Origin: Prosthecobacter debontii
GTDB taxonomy: Bacteria > Verrucomicrobiota > Verrucomicrobiia > Verrucomicrobiales > Akkermansiaceae
DNA: 52,104 bases
NCBI GenBank assembly: GCA_945869465.1
Contig: CAMBPB010000013.1
Coordinates: forward strand, 1 to 52,104
Direction of reading: 5' to 3'
A model generated the notes under the pieces. It was not told where the DNA came from. It did no database searches and saw nothing but the letters and a program-made list of their open reading frames with translations. Of the stretch, positions 8,906 through 17,079 are shown one piece after another. The position numbers and the translations under genes were made by a program. The stretch's first letter is position 1. Each line of letters opens with the position of its first letter.

Positions 8906-8982
8906 GGTTGGAAGATGGCAGATTCATCGGCACTTGGCCAGCGTGAGTCCTAAAGATTTGGAAAAGTTAAGGATTGTATCCC

Positions 8983-8987
8983 GGAGG
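8983..8987 (+). promoter_or_regulatory. Shine-Dalgarno sequence of rppH
   Basis: GGAGG lies five bases before the ATG at 8993. It supports 8993 rather than the later in-frame ATG at 9008. It stands out because most starts in this window have no such site. Confidence 0.65.
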
Positions 8988-8992
8988 CTGAA

Positions 8993-9472
8993 ATGCAAAT
9001 TTTCGCCATGGTTCGCTACCGTCAAAACGTCGCCGCGCTGGTGGTGAATCCGGTAGGCAGCCTGTTGATTTGCGAGCGTGCGACTATCCGTGGGGCCTGG
9101 CAATTTCCGCAAGGCGGCGTGGATCTGGGGGAAACGCCGGAACAAGCGTTGTTCCGCGAGGTGCGCGAGGAGATCGGTTTTGAGCCGCGGCATTACGAGG
9201 TCATTGGTCGGCGCGGGGGATACCGCTATCTCTATCCGCACGATGCCCGGGGGAAAAAACTCCGCAAGCATGGCAGTCACGGCCAAGAGCAGACATATTT
9301 TCTCTGCCATCTGAAGTCGGATGCGCCGCAGGTGAACGTCAATCAAAAGCCGCGGGAGTTCCGTGCCTACCGCTGGATCCTGCCGCAGGAATTCGATCTC
9401 GATTGGTTGCCCGTCTTCAAACGCGACATCTATCGGGAAGTCATGCGTGATTTTTTCAAGATCGAGCTTTGA
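8993..9472 (+). CDS. rppH: RNA pyrophosphohydrolase (NUDIX hydrolase, RppH-like)
   Basis: Removes pyrophosphate from the 5' end of RNA, starting mRNA decay in families such as Escherichia coli RppH; some relatives hydrolyse dinucleoside polyphosphates. The 159-residue protein has WQFPQGGVD followed by the complete NUDIX box, GGVDLGETPEQALFREV then REEIGF, at about residues 41-63, and the C-terminal motif with W and FKRDIYREVM. Length and layout match RppH. A good ribosome binding site sets the start. It converges on the HAD phosphatase gene, and the two stops abut. Confidence 0.88.
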   Translation: MQIFAMVRYRQNVAALVVNPVGSLLICERATIRGAWQFPQGGVDLGETPEQALFREVREEIGFEPRHYEVIGRRGGYRYLYPHDARGKKLRKHGSHGQEQTYFLCHLKSDAPQVNVNQKPREFRAYRWILPQEFDLDWLPVFKRDIYREVMRDFFKIEL

Positions 9473-10228
9473 TCAGGATTCCTTCTGCGATAATCCGGCC
9501 GGATCGCGTCCGAGACCGGTGAGCAGCGCGAGAACCCGGAGGGCGAATCCCGCACGGTCGTCCCAAGGGCGGGCCGGTCGCACGATTTTCCAGCCTGATC
9601 TCACGGCAAGTTCGGCCATTTTCCGGGACGGATTCACCACCGTCGCCGAGTCACAAAGGGTGAGCATCGGCAAGTCCGCCCGGCTGTCGGTGTAGCCGTG
9701 GCAATGGCGGAGTTGGTCGCCCTCAAAATAGGCTGGCGGCAGCAAGTCCCTCAACCGCGCGACCTTGGCCGGGCCTTTGTGATTTTCCAGGGCAGGGAAC
9801 AGCGGGCCGATTGCCACCGGCGTGCCGAGCGCAAGATCGAACCCGAGTTCCCGGCCGATTTCCGCCACGTAAAACTCGGGACTGGCGGAGGCGAGAATCA
9901 GCCAATGGCCGGCGCGGCGGTGACGATCGAGTTCGTGGCGCAGCTCGGGAAAAATCGCCGGCATCAGAGACTTCGCGAACTCGCGGGAGTAAGTCCGGAG
10001 TTTCCCGGAGTCCATCCGCCACAAGTAGCTCAGGAAAACCCGCTTCATGCGTGTCGTGCCAAGCAGTCCCGCGAAGGGTGCCAGCATCAGGAAAATGGGC
10101 AGAAAGACCCCGCGCCACGGTTCCCGGCGGAGCACGAAATGCCGGAACAAAAGCTGGCAGTCCCAGGCGATCAGGGTCCCGTCGAGGTCAAACAGGGCGA
10201 TGCCCTTGGGCGGGACTGAAGGAATCAT
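9473..10228 (-). CDS. HAD-IB family phosphatase
   Basis: 251-residue HAD-superfamily hydrolase of the SerB/CicA-like IB group. Motif I is ALFDLDGTL, with both aspartates, near residue 13. Motif II is LASAS, motif III probably the lysine in NHKGPAK, and motif IV GYTDSRADLPML. A helical cap lies between motifs I and II (FRHFVLRREPWRGVF and on). The substrate is not evident; members dephosphorylate phosphoserine, lysophospholipids or sugar phosphates. The start at 10228 (MIPSVPPKGIA) directly precedes the fold. It lies 73 bases downstream of the sugar phosphate cyclase gene on the same strand, so the pair may form an operon. Confidence 0.88.
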   Translation of the reverse strand: MIPSVPPKGIALFDLDGTLIAWDCQLLFRHFVLRREPWRGVFLPIFLMLAPFAGLLGTTRMKRVFLSYLWRMDSGKLRTYSREFAKSLMPAIFPELRHELDRHRRAGHWLILASASPEFYVAEIGRELGFDLALGTPVAIGPLFPALENHKGPAKVARLRDLLPPAYFEGDQLRHCHGYTDSRADLPMLTLCDSATVVNPSRKMAELAVRSGWKIVRPARPWDDRAGFALRVLALLTGLGRDPAGLSQKES

Positions 10229-10301
10229 TGGAGGCACGGCGGGGGAAGCGTGGCAGAAACCCCAACCTGCCGCCACGGGAAAAGCCGATCCGGCGATCCA
10301 A

Positions 10302-11459
10302 CTATCCGAATGACCGGCTTTGCCAGAGCGTGCGCAGCTCGTCGATGCATGCGCCCACCAGCACGGAATCGATCCGGTGGACGTCCACGCCCACACCGAT
10401 GTCCTGCAACATCAGCACCGTGAGCTCGCCGCCGAGGTGTTCGCGGAATTCGTCCAAGCCGTCCAACACCCGCCGTCGCCCGGATTCATCCAGCCAATCG
10501 AGCGCCGGGTGATAGGTGGCAAGCCGGAGACCGGCCAGCACCCGGAACACCCGTTCCGCCAGCGAGGCCGGGGCCAGGCCGGCACGGACCGAATAAAGCG
10601 TGTCGAGGGCGAGGCCCACCGCCACCGCCGGCGCATGAAACAGATGGTAAGACGTGAGCGCCTCCATTTTGTGGGCCGCCCAGTGCCCGAAATCCAACGG
10701 CCGGCTCGATCCCGCCTCGAACGGATCTCCTCCTGCGGCGATGTGGCGGGCATGCAGCAGCGCGGATTGCTCGACGCATTCTTCCAGCACGGCCGGCTCT
10801 AGCAGCGAGAGCGGGGTAAGGTTGTGCTCGATCCATTCAAAGAATTTGGCGTCCTTCACCAGTGCCACCTTGACCGCCTCGATCAGGCCCGCCCGGCGCG
10901 TTTCCTCATCCTGACTGTGCAGGAAACAAAAATCGTTGATCACTGCAAACGGCACCGCAAACGCGCCGATCCAGTTTTTTTTGCCGAAGGCATTGATCGC
11001 GCACTTCACGCCCACGCCGCTGTCGTCCTGGGACAGCGTGGTGGTCGGGAACCTCACCAACCGGACTCCCCGGTGCGCGGTGGAGGCGGCAAAACCGACG
11101 GCATCGAGAAACGCTCCGCCGCCGATCGCCAGTGCATACGAATGCCGGTCGAGGTGCGAACTATCGATGAGTTTCCACACCTCACGCACCCATTGCTCGT
11201 CCGCCTTGATGGGCTCTCCGCCCGGCAGTATCTGAATCCCGCGGAAGTCGATATCGAGGTTCTTAAAATACCCTGCGATTTCGGCGGCCAAGTGTGGCCA
11301 AGCGGTCGCTACCGCCTCATCCACGAGGACGAGGACCCTCCGCCCACCGCCTTCCCGCAGGATCGTGGCGAGTTCGGGGTTTTCCGGCGAAAAGGCATTC
11401 CGGGTGAACACCACGCGGTGCTTGAACGTGACGGGAATCTGGAAATCGTGACGGGACAT
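10302..11459 (-). CDS. 3-dehydroquinate synthase-like sugar phosphate cyclase, EboD-type
   Basis: 385-residue member of the AroB superfamily, NAD- and metal-dependent cyclases. The cofactor and active-site stretch is visible: LAIGGGAFLDAVGFAA, FPTTTLSQDDSGVGVK and NAFGKKNWIGAF. Metal ligands are likely the glutamate in GLIEAVKVAL and the histidines in RPLDFGHWAAHKME and SYHLFHAPAVAVG. The segments HIAAGGDPFEAGSSRPLDFG and QDDSGVGVK are those of the EboD branch rather than housekeeping AroB. EboD belongs to clusters that export scytonemin-type precursors, but no other ebo gene is adjacent. It precedes the HAD-IB phosphatase gene. Confidence 0.82.
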   Translation of the reverse strand: MSRHDFQIPVTFKHRVVFTRNAFSPENPELATILREGGGRRVLVLVDEAVATAWPHLAAEIAGYFKNLDIDFRGIQILPGGEPIKADEQWVREVWKLIDSSHLDRHSYALAIGGGAFLDAVGFAASTAHRGVRLVRFPTTTLSQDDSGVGVKCAINAFGKKNWIGAFAVPFAVINDFCFLHSQDEETRRAGLIEAVKVALVKDAKFFEWIEHNLTPLSLLEPAVLEECVEQSALLHARHIAAGGDPFEAGSSRPLDFGHWAAHKMEALTSYHLFHAPAVAVGLALDTLYSVRAGLAPASLAERVFRVLAGLRLATYHPALDWLDESGRRRVLDGLDEFREHLGGELTVLMLQDIGVGVDVHRIDSVLVGACIDELRTLWQSRSFG

Positions 11460-11502
11460 CGGGGTGCGCGGCAGAAGTATCCTGCTTCATGCCCGCCTGC
11501 CA

Positions 11503-11855
11503 ATGTTTCTTGAAACCAATTCACCCGTGCTCACTCCGGAAACGCTTTTTGAAACCCGCTGGCTGACCCTTCAGCGCAGCGGCCATTGGGACTTCGTCCC
11601 CCACCTCAGCCGGGTTGACCTCCGAGTTCATGCACCTCATTCATGCCCGCGATCTTGTGCGCGAGCATGGCGGCGGCGGGGTGGGGGGGCGAGGACCTCA
11701 GCGACCACCCTGTGCCGCTCCCCCGATTCCGCGAATGGTTGCGCGAGCAGGAAAACGCCGGCAAGGCCATCGATTTCAAAATCCACGCCTGCCTGTGGCT
11801 GGTGGGGCTGACCGGCGGGGCCACGGGCCGCAGACCGGCATCCGCGGGGCTTTGA
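11503..11855 (+). pseudogene. Broken NUDIX hydrolase gene, catalytic box deleted
   Basis: From the ATG at 11503 the frame gives TLFETRWLTLQRSGHWDFV, a typical N-terminus of ADP-ribose pyrophosphatase-like NUDIX proteins. Immediately afterwards the sequence jumps to a C-terminal segment, SEFMHLIHARDLVREHGGGG in one frame and then WGGEDLSDHPVPLPRFREW and IDFKIHACLWLVG in another, shifted at a run of Gs near 11680-11690. The NUDIX box and about 100 residues around it are absent. The gene cannot make an active enzyme. It is divergent from the cyclase gene. Confidence 0.72.
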
Positions 11856-11900
11856 ACGAGAACATGTCCAAGCTGCGATTGAAAACAAATCACCCCGCTC

Positions 11901-13244
11901 TCACAGTTTCCAGCCGGGTCGGAACTGCGGCGAGAGGTGTTTGTTAGCCGCCTCGTTGTTCGTGAAGCGCATCGCCTTTTCGTCGTAGAGGAGTTTCTGG
12001 CCGCTCATGCGGATGGCGATGATGCCTAGCAGGCCGATCTCGGACAGGCGCGCGCCGTATTCGAAGGGCGAACTGGCCTGGCGGCCCTCGCGGATGGCGT
12101 CGAGCCAGTCGCGGTAATGCCCGGCGGTGACCCGCGGCAGGGATTTTTCAGGGCGCTTGTAGGCTTGCATCGCCGCTTCGGGGATCAGGCGCACCTCGCC
12201 CGCGCCGTGCGAGCCGTGCATGATTTTTCCCTTGTCGCCGATGACGACCGCGCCGGTGCCGATCATTTTCTTGCCTTCCGCCAGTTCCTGGGGACGGGGA
12301 ATGGTGCGATTGCCATCGAACCAGATGAGTTTCACCGGGCCGCGTTTGCCCTTGGCGGGAAACTCGTAGGTGATCTTGGTGCCGGCCGGATAGGATTCGA
12401 AATCCTTCGCCGGATCATAACCGTCGGTTTCCGCTAGAATCGAAACCGGCATGTCGAGATCGAGCGCCCAGAATGACGGATCGATGACGTGGCAAACCCA
12501 GTCGCCGATGCAGCCGCCGCCGTAGGCCGACCAGCCGCGCCAGTTGAAGGGAAGATAGGCGGGATTGTAGGGACGTTCCTTGGTGGGTCCGAGCCACAAG
12601 TCCCAATCCAGTTCCTTGGGGACCTCGGGTTTTTCGTTCCGGACCTTTTCGATATTGCGGATCTGGCAATAGACATCCTTGAAGGCATCGCAGCCGCAAT
12701 GGATTTCCGAGACATTGCCGATCGCGCCGTCCTCGATCCATTCGCGGAAGATCCGGATGGTTTCCGACGAGTGGCCCTGATTGCCCATCTGGGTGATGAG
12801 TTTCCGCTCGGTGGCCTCCTTGCTCATGGCGCGGGCCTCGGCGACCGTATGCGCCAGCGGTTTCTCACAGAAAACATGCTTGCCGTGTTTCATCGCGGCC
12901 ATCGCCGCGACGGCATGCACGTGATCGGGCGTGCCGACGAGCACCGCATCGATCTTGTCGCCCATTTCCTCGAGCATGATGCGGAAGTCCTTGAAGCGTT
13001 TGGCCTGCGGATATTTGTTGAACATCCCGGCCGCGCGGCGCTCGTCCACATCGCACAGCGCGACGATATTCTCGCCCGCCATGTTGTTCAGGTCGGCACC
13101 GGCCTGTCCGCCACAGCCGATGGCCGCAAGATTGATTTTCCTGCTAGGCGGAGTGCTCTCGCCATCCCCAAGCACATGGTGCGGGATGAATTGGAATCCA
13201 AAGGCGGCGGCGGCGGTGGTCTTAAGGAAATCCTGTCTTTTCAT
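11901..13244 (-). CDS. Exported Gfo/Idh/MocA-family oxidoreductase
   Basis: 447-residue NAD(P)-dependent oxidoreductase. The N-terminus MKRQDFLKTTAAAAFGF resembles a Tat signal in which the first arginine is lysine (K-R), so export by Tat is likely but not certain. The dinucleotide motif is AAIGCGGQAG near residue 41, followed by CDVDERRA, and the catalytic-domain EKP motif is in FCEKPLAHTVAEA. The substrate domain contains YGGGCIGDWVCHVIDP, with the family's D-x-x-x-H catalytic-type pair. Members oxidise or reduce sugars and cyclitols. It is the last gene of the reverse-strand sugar cluster, 210 bases after the DUF1080 gene. Confidence 0.9.
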   Translation of the reverse strand: MKRQDFLKTTAAAAFGFQFIPHHVLGDGESTPPSRKINLAAIGCGGQAGADLNNMAGENIVALCDVDERRAAGMFNKYPQAKRFKDFRIMLEEMGDKIDAVLVGTPDHVHAVAAMAAMKHGKHVFCEKPLAHTVAEARAMSKEATERKLITQMGNQGHSSETIRIFREWIEDGAIGNVSEIHCGCDAFKDVYCQIRNIEKVRNEKPEVPKELDWDLWLGPTKERPYNPAYLPFNWRGWSAYGGGCIGDWVCHVIDPSFWALDLDMPVSILAETDGYDPAKDFESYPAGTKITYEFPAKGKRGPVKLIWFDGNRTIPRPQELAEGKKMIGTGAVVIGDKGKIMHGSHGAGEVRLIPEAAMQAYKRPEKSLPRVTAGHYRDWLDAIREGRQASSPFEYGARLSEIGLLGIIAIRMSGQKLLYDEKAMRFTNNEAANKHLSPQFRPGWKL

Positions 13245-13454
13245 GATGTCTCCGGTTTGAGGATGCTGCGGTGCGCCCGAAAGATGAACCTTTGGACGGC
13301 GGTGTCAATGCAATGCCAGAGCTTGCAGCGTGGGCCTAAAGGACGCCATGGGGCGGGCAATAGAACCATGGCGGTTGACCATCTCCGATCCTACGCGGCG
13401 GATTATGTTAGTTTGTCCGGCCGCCTCCTTCCCGGGCTGAAGTCCTGGACCGCG

Positions 13455-14234
13455 TTATTCGGTTAGGGCGGTGTCCGGTTCCTTGAGGTCGAGTTCCTTG
13501 ATCCAGATGTTGCGGTAGCGGACGTCGTGGCCTTCGGCTTGGAGTTTGAGTCCTTGCGGGGTGTCGGTGATGCCCTTGCCGCCATTGTTGCCGCCGTCCA
13601 CGCCCGAGGCAGCGCCGCCCCAGACTTGGTTGATGGTGACCTTGTCATGCACCTTCTTGCCGTTGAACACCAAGGTCACCAGCGCCTTTTCCGTGAGTTT
13701 GCCATCGGCGAAGCGGGCGGCGCGGAACACGATGTCGTAGGAATTCCATTTGCCGGCGCCGTTGTACGCTTCATAGGGCGCCTCGGCCTCGTTGATGACG
13801 GCGGCCATGCCGTGTTTGGTCTTGTCGCCGTCGAGGATCTGGATCTCATAACGGTTCTGGAGATAGACGCCGCTGTTTCCGCCGGGTTTGGCGATGAAGA
13901 ACTCCACATGCAAGCGGAAGTCGCGGTAGGCTTTCTTGGTGAGGATGTCCGCCGCGCCATATTTACCGCCCGCCGCCGCGGGATCGTCGGTCATGACGCA
14001 CTTGCCGCCATCGAGCGTGTCGTCCACGACCTGCCACTTGATAGGGAGTGACGATTTGAAACGCGGACCCTGCCAGTAGGTCCACTTTTCATCGAGCATT
14101 TCGCGGGAGCCGTCGAGCACGAGCTCGGCGCCTGCGATGGGTTTGGCTCCGACGCCGGTGTCAGCCAGCGCGTTGCAGGCGGCGGTGAGGGAGACTACGG
14201 AAACGATGGTGGTGGCGATGTGTCTGGCAATCAT
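13455..14234 (-). CDS. Secreted DUF1080 protein (3-keto-disaccharide hydrolase domain)
   Basis: 259 residues with the signal peptide MIARHIATTIVSVVSLTAA and a predicted cut near NALA-DTG. The mature part is a single DUF1080 jelly-roll domain containing FRLHVEFFIAKPGGNSGVYL and NRYEIQILDG, the family's signature, then an EAYNGAGKWNSYDIVFRA segment. Characterised DUF1080 members cleave glycosides after the 3-hydroxyl has been oxidised to a ketone. It lies within a run of three Gfo/Idh/MocA oxidoreductase genes, which could supply that oxidation. The start at 14234 is chosen over an upstream in-frame ATG because it begins the signal peptide. Confidence 0.9.
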   Translation of the reverse strand: MIARHIATTIVSVVSLTAACNALADTGVGAKPIAGAELVLDGSREMLDEKWTYWQGPRFKSSLPIKWQVVDDTLDGGKCVMTDDPAAAGGKYGAADILTKKAYRDFRLHVEFFIAKPGGNSGVYLQNRYEIQILDGDKTKHGMAAVINEAEAPYEAYNGAGKWNSYDIVFRAARFADGKLTEKALVTLVFNGKKVHDKVTINQVWGGAASGVDGGNNGGKGITDTPQGLKLQAEGHDVRYRNIWIKELDLKEPDTALTE

Positions 14235-14334
14235 GGATGGAATGTTAGGTTTGATGGTGGTGACGGGAGCGAGCGGGAAGAGACTATGCGGCGGGATTCC
14301 GAGGGTCAAGGGGGCACCGTGGGTTATGCGGGTG

Positions 14335-15426
14335 TCACAGGCGTTCGGCGGTGCCTTGGCCGGCCGAGCGCACCGCGGCGAGGCAGAGTTTGAGGCTCAG
14401 CAGGTTGTCGCGGGCGGAGTTGGCGGGTTCGCGGTCCTGTTCGATGGCGCAGAGCAACTCGCCCATGGCACCGCGAAAGCCGTCATTGAACCACTTGCCC
14501 TTGAGTTCCGGACGCGCCACTCCCCGCCGGGTGTGGAGGGTCAGGTCATGTGCCTGGCAGATTGGACCACGGGCGTGGATGGTTCCCTTGGAGCCGGTGA
14601 CGCAGAGGTGTTCCCCGGGGCCGAAGCGCGAGTGGGCGTCGAAGTGCAGGGTGGCGAGGGCGCCATCGAATTGGATCAAGGCGCTGCCTAACATGGGTGG
14701 CTTGAGATCCTGCCCGGGAGCTTTGGCGTTGGCGGCGAACACGCGGCGCGGCTTTTTTCCGGCGAGAAACATCGCGGCCATGTCGAACCAGTGAATGGCG
14801 AAGTCATGAAGCACGATGTCGCGCACCTTCTCGAAGGCGGTGCCGCGGATCCATGTGTGGTCCCAATTGAGGGATATCGAAACCGCTTGCACCTCGCCTA
14901 GCAGACCGGCGCGGATCGCCTCGCGGGTCCAGCTTGCGTAAGGCGCCCAGCGGCCGTTCTGATTGACGGCGAGCCGGAGCCCGCGCCTTTCGGCAAGGCG
15001 GACCAGGCGCAGACCGGCAGCCGGATTGGCGACGAAGGGTTTCTGGCTGAGCACGTGCTTTCCGGCATGGAGCGCGGCCTCGATGACTGGCAGCCGGTGT
15101 TCCGGATGCAGCGTGATGTCCACCACATCCACATCGGCGCGTTCCAACAGTCGCCGGTAGTCGGTGAATACCTCGGCTTGCGGATAGAAATCGTCGCGCC
15201 GTTTGAGTGCCGCCTCTTCGGATCGGTTGCAGAGGGCCACCACGTCCCAACCCGCGCTGCGGTAGGCATCGAGGTGCGCCGGAGTGATGCCGCCGCAGCC
15301 GATCATGCCGATCCGCGGACGGTAACTCCGCGGTTTGGGCGGCTGATAGGGGAGCCTGGGCGCGGCAAACTCGCGCGGCGGGGCGTCGGACTTGAGGTCG
15401 TAGTTGGTTTTCGCGGTCTTCTTCAT
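14335..15426 (-). CDS. Gfo/Idh/MocA-family oxidoreductase (cytoplasmic)
   Basis: 363 residues with no signal peptide. After a proline-rich N-terminal tail, the Rossmann motif IGMIGCGGITPAHLDAY begins near residue 39. The usual E-K-P motif is S-Q-K-P here (HVLSQKPFVANPAA), keeping the catalytic lysine. The C-terminal domain includes DIVLHDFAIHWFDMAAMFL, with the D-x-x-x-H pair. The substrate is unknown; the family acts on sugars, inositols and sugar acids. It begins 6 bases after the stop of the preceding oxidoreductase gene, so the two are surely co-transcribed. Confidence 0.9.
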   Translation of the reverse strand: MKKTAKTNYDLKSDAPPREFAAPRLPYQPPKPRSYRPRIGMIGCGGITPAHLDAYRSAGWDVVALCNRSEEAALKRRDDFYPQAEVFTDYRRLLERADVDVVDITLHPEHRLPVIEAALHAGKHVLSQKPFVANPAAGLRLVRLAERRGLRLAVNQNGRWAPYASWTREAIRAGLLGEVQAVSISLNWDHTWIRGTAFEKVRDIVLHDFAIHWFDMAAMFLAGKKPRRVFAANAKAPGQDLKPPMLGSALIQFDGALATLHFDAHSRFGPGEHLCVTGSKGTIHARGPICQAHDLTLHTRRGVARPELKGKWFNDGFRGAMGELLCAIEQDREPANSARDNLLSLKLCLAAVRSAGQGTAERL

Positions 15427-15432
15427 GGCGGG

Positions 15433-16500
15433 TTATGTCACGAGGGGAACGGTCTTTTTCAGGCGCGCGCTCAGCACCGCGCTGTCCACGATTTGCTGGC
15501 CGATGCGCGCCATCTCCGGCGAGAGCGGCCCCTCGGGTGCCTCGTCGCGCCGGAGGCAGTGGACGAAGTATTGGATGGGATTCTGATAGGGCGGCTTCAG
15601 CTTGTCGGATGCCACCTCGACGCCGCCCGGATGTTTGCGGGATTGCATCCGCACCACCGGCGCGTAATCGGGACTGGTGAGCGTGCCGTCGGTGCCTTTG
15701 AGCACGAAGCCGCACATCGGCGCGGGCAGGTGGATCCAGGGATCGGTGAAGGTGCCCCAGCGGGTTTCGAATTTTGATAGACCGCAGGCGTAACGGGCGA
15801 CGGTGATGCTGTGCTCGTCCACTTCGAGTCCGTTAGGGAGATCGGTCACGGCGGTGACTTCCAGCGGCTTGCGGCCGCCATGGAACCAGGTGCCCAGGGT
15901 GGTGCCGTAGCCGAGGTAGTCGAGCAGCGAGCCGCCGCCCGCGGTTTTTTGATAGAACCAGCTCCTGCGTTTCATCGCCGCGGAGGGTGTCAGTTCGAGT
16001 TTGTCCGCGCCGTGATGGAGCGGGCCGCGGTTGCCATCGTAATAGTGGACTTCCTGCAGCCCGCCGATGCGGCCCTCGTGCAGCAGCCGCCAGGCGGTGG
16101 CGTGGTTAGGCACCCAGCGCAGCGGCCAATTGATGGCCAGCATCACCCGGTTCTTGCGTGCCGCGCGGATCATGCGGTCGGCCTCGGCCAGCGTTGCGGC
16201 GAAGGGTTTTTCGACCAGCATGTGAACCTTGTGCGGCGCCACGCGTTCCACATCTTCGGCGTGCCGGGCGGTCGCCGGGCAGAGGATGGCGAAATCCGGT
16301 CGGGTTTTCTCCAGGCATTCATCGATGTTGGTGAAGACCCGTTCGGGCGTAATGCCGAAATTGCGGATCGCATCCCGCATCCGCGCCGGGATTTCGTCAC
16401 AGATGCCGGCGATTTCCACCTGCGGATGGTCGAACGCCATGCGGAGCAGGTCGCCCATGTGGAAGTGGTCGAAGTTGATGCCGACAACGCGGATTTTCAT
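15433..16500 (-). CDS. Gfo/Idh/MocA-family oxidoreductase (cytoplasmic), first gene of cluster
   Basis: 355 residues, no signal peptide. The N-terminus MKIRVVGINFDHFHMGDLL is a divergent dinucleotide-binding loop (G-x-N-F-D-H-F-H), seen in one branch of the family in place of G-x-G-x-x-G. The catalytic lysine motif is MLVEKPFAATLAEA. The substrate domain carries SLLDYLGYGTTLGTWFHGG, with tyrosine where many relatives have histidine. It leads the reverse-strand cluster; the next gene is only 6 bases away. The promoter should lie in the 112 bases upstream. Confidence 0.88.
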   Translation of the reverse strand: MKIRVVGINFDHFHMGDLLRMAFDHPQVEIAGICDEIPARMRDAIRNFGITPERVFTNIDECLEKTRPDFAILCPATARHAEDVERVAPHKVHMLVEKPFAATLAEADRMIRAARKNRVMLAINWPLRWVPNHATAWRLLHEGRIGGLQEVHYYDGNRGPLHHGADKLELTPSAAMKRRSWFYQKTAGGGSLLDYLGYGTTLGTWFHGGRKPLEVTAVTDLPNGLEVDEHSITVARYACGLSKFETRWGTFTDPWIHLPAPMCGFVLKGTDGTLTSPDYAPVVRMQSRKHPGGVEVASDKLKPPYQNPIQYFVHCLRRDEAPEGPLSPEMARIGQQIVDSAVLSARLKKTVPLVT

Positions 16501-16612
16501 GCACTGGAGAGGTGTTGGTGGTGCAAGGAAGGCATCTTGGGCGGAACGGATGAGCGGTCAATGGGATAAGGAAAACTGCCGTTTGAACCAAGGACTGAGG
16601 ATGAATGCCGCC

Positions 16613-17074
16613 TTATTTGTAGCCGGCAACCTTGCAGGCGCGCTTGAAATGCAACGGATCGACGGGAGTGATCGAGAGCCGGGTGCCGCGCTGGCAGACC
16701 ATCATTTCGGATAGAACGGGATCCGCCTTGATCGCCTCAAGCGGCAGGAGCTGCTTGAACCGTCCGACGAATTCGAAATCCACCAGCCACCAGCGGGGTT
16801 TTTCCACGGTGGCCTTGGGATCGAAGTATTCGCTCCCGGCATCGAACTGGGTCGCGTCGGGGTAGGGGGCTCCCGCGACTTTTGCGATGCCGGCGATGCC
16901 GGGTGGCCGGGCGTTGGAATGATAGAACAGCGCGGGATCGCCGGGTTTCATGTCCTTCCACATAAAGTTCCGCGCCTGATAGTTCCTGACCCCGCTCCAG
17001 GGCTCGCGTTGGACGCGGGCGAGGTGGTCGATGGAAAAGACGTCGGGCTCGGATTTGATCAACCAGTGTTTCAT
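16613..17074 (-). CDS. EVE-domain (PUA-like) nucleic-acid-binding protein
   Basis: 153 residues forming one EVE domain: it opens MKHWLIKSEPDVFSIDHL and has WSGVRNYQARNFM, PGDPALFYHSNARPPGIAGI and WWLVDFEFVGRF. The same order is found in human THYN1 and bacterial homologues. EVE domains bind modified bases in DNA or RNA; the bacterial ligand is not established. The gene follows lipA by 5 bases on the same strand and is probably translated from the same mRNA, though no functional link is obvious. Confidence 0.92.
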   Translation of the reverse strand: MKHWLIKSEPDVFSIDHLARVQREPWSGVRNYQARNFMWKDMKPGDPALFYHSNARPPGIAGIAKVAGAPYPDATQFDAGSEYFDPKATVEKPRWWLVDFEFVGRFKQLLPLEAIKADPVLSEMMVCQRGTRLSITPVDPLHFKRACKVAGYK

Positions 17075-17079
17075 GAAAA

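Noticed and set aside
12489..13466. 325-codon forward frame over the exported oxidoreductase gene
   Set aside because: Antisense to a complete Gfo/Idh/MocA protein; no recognisable domain.
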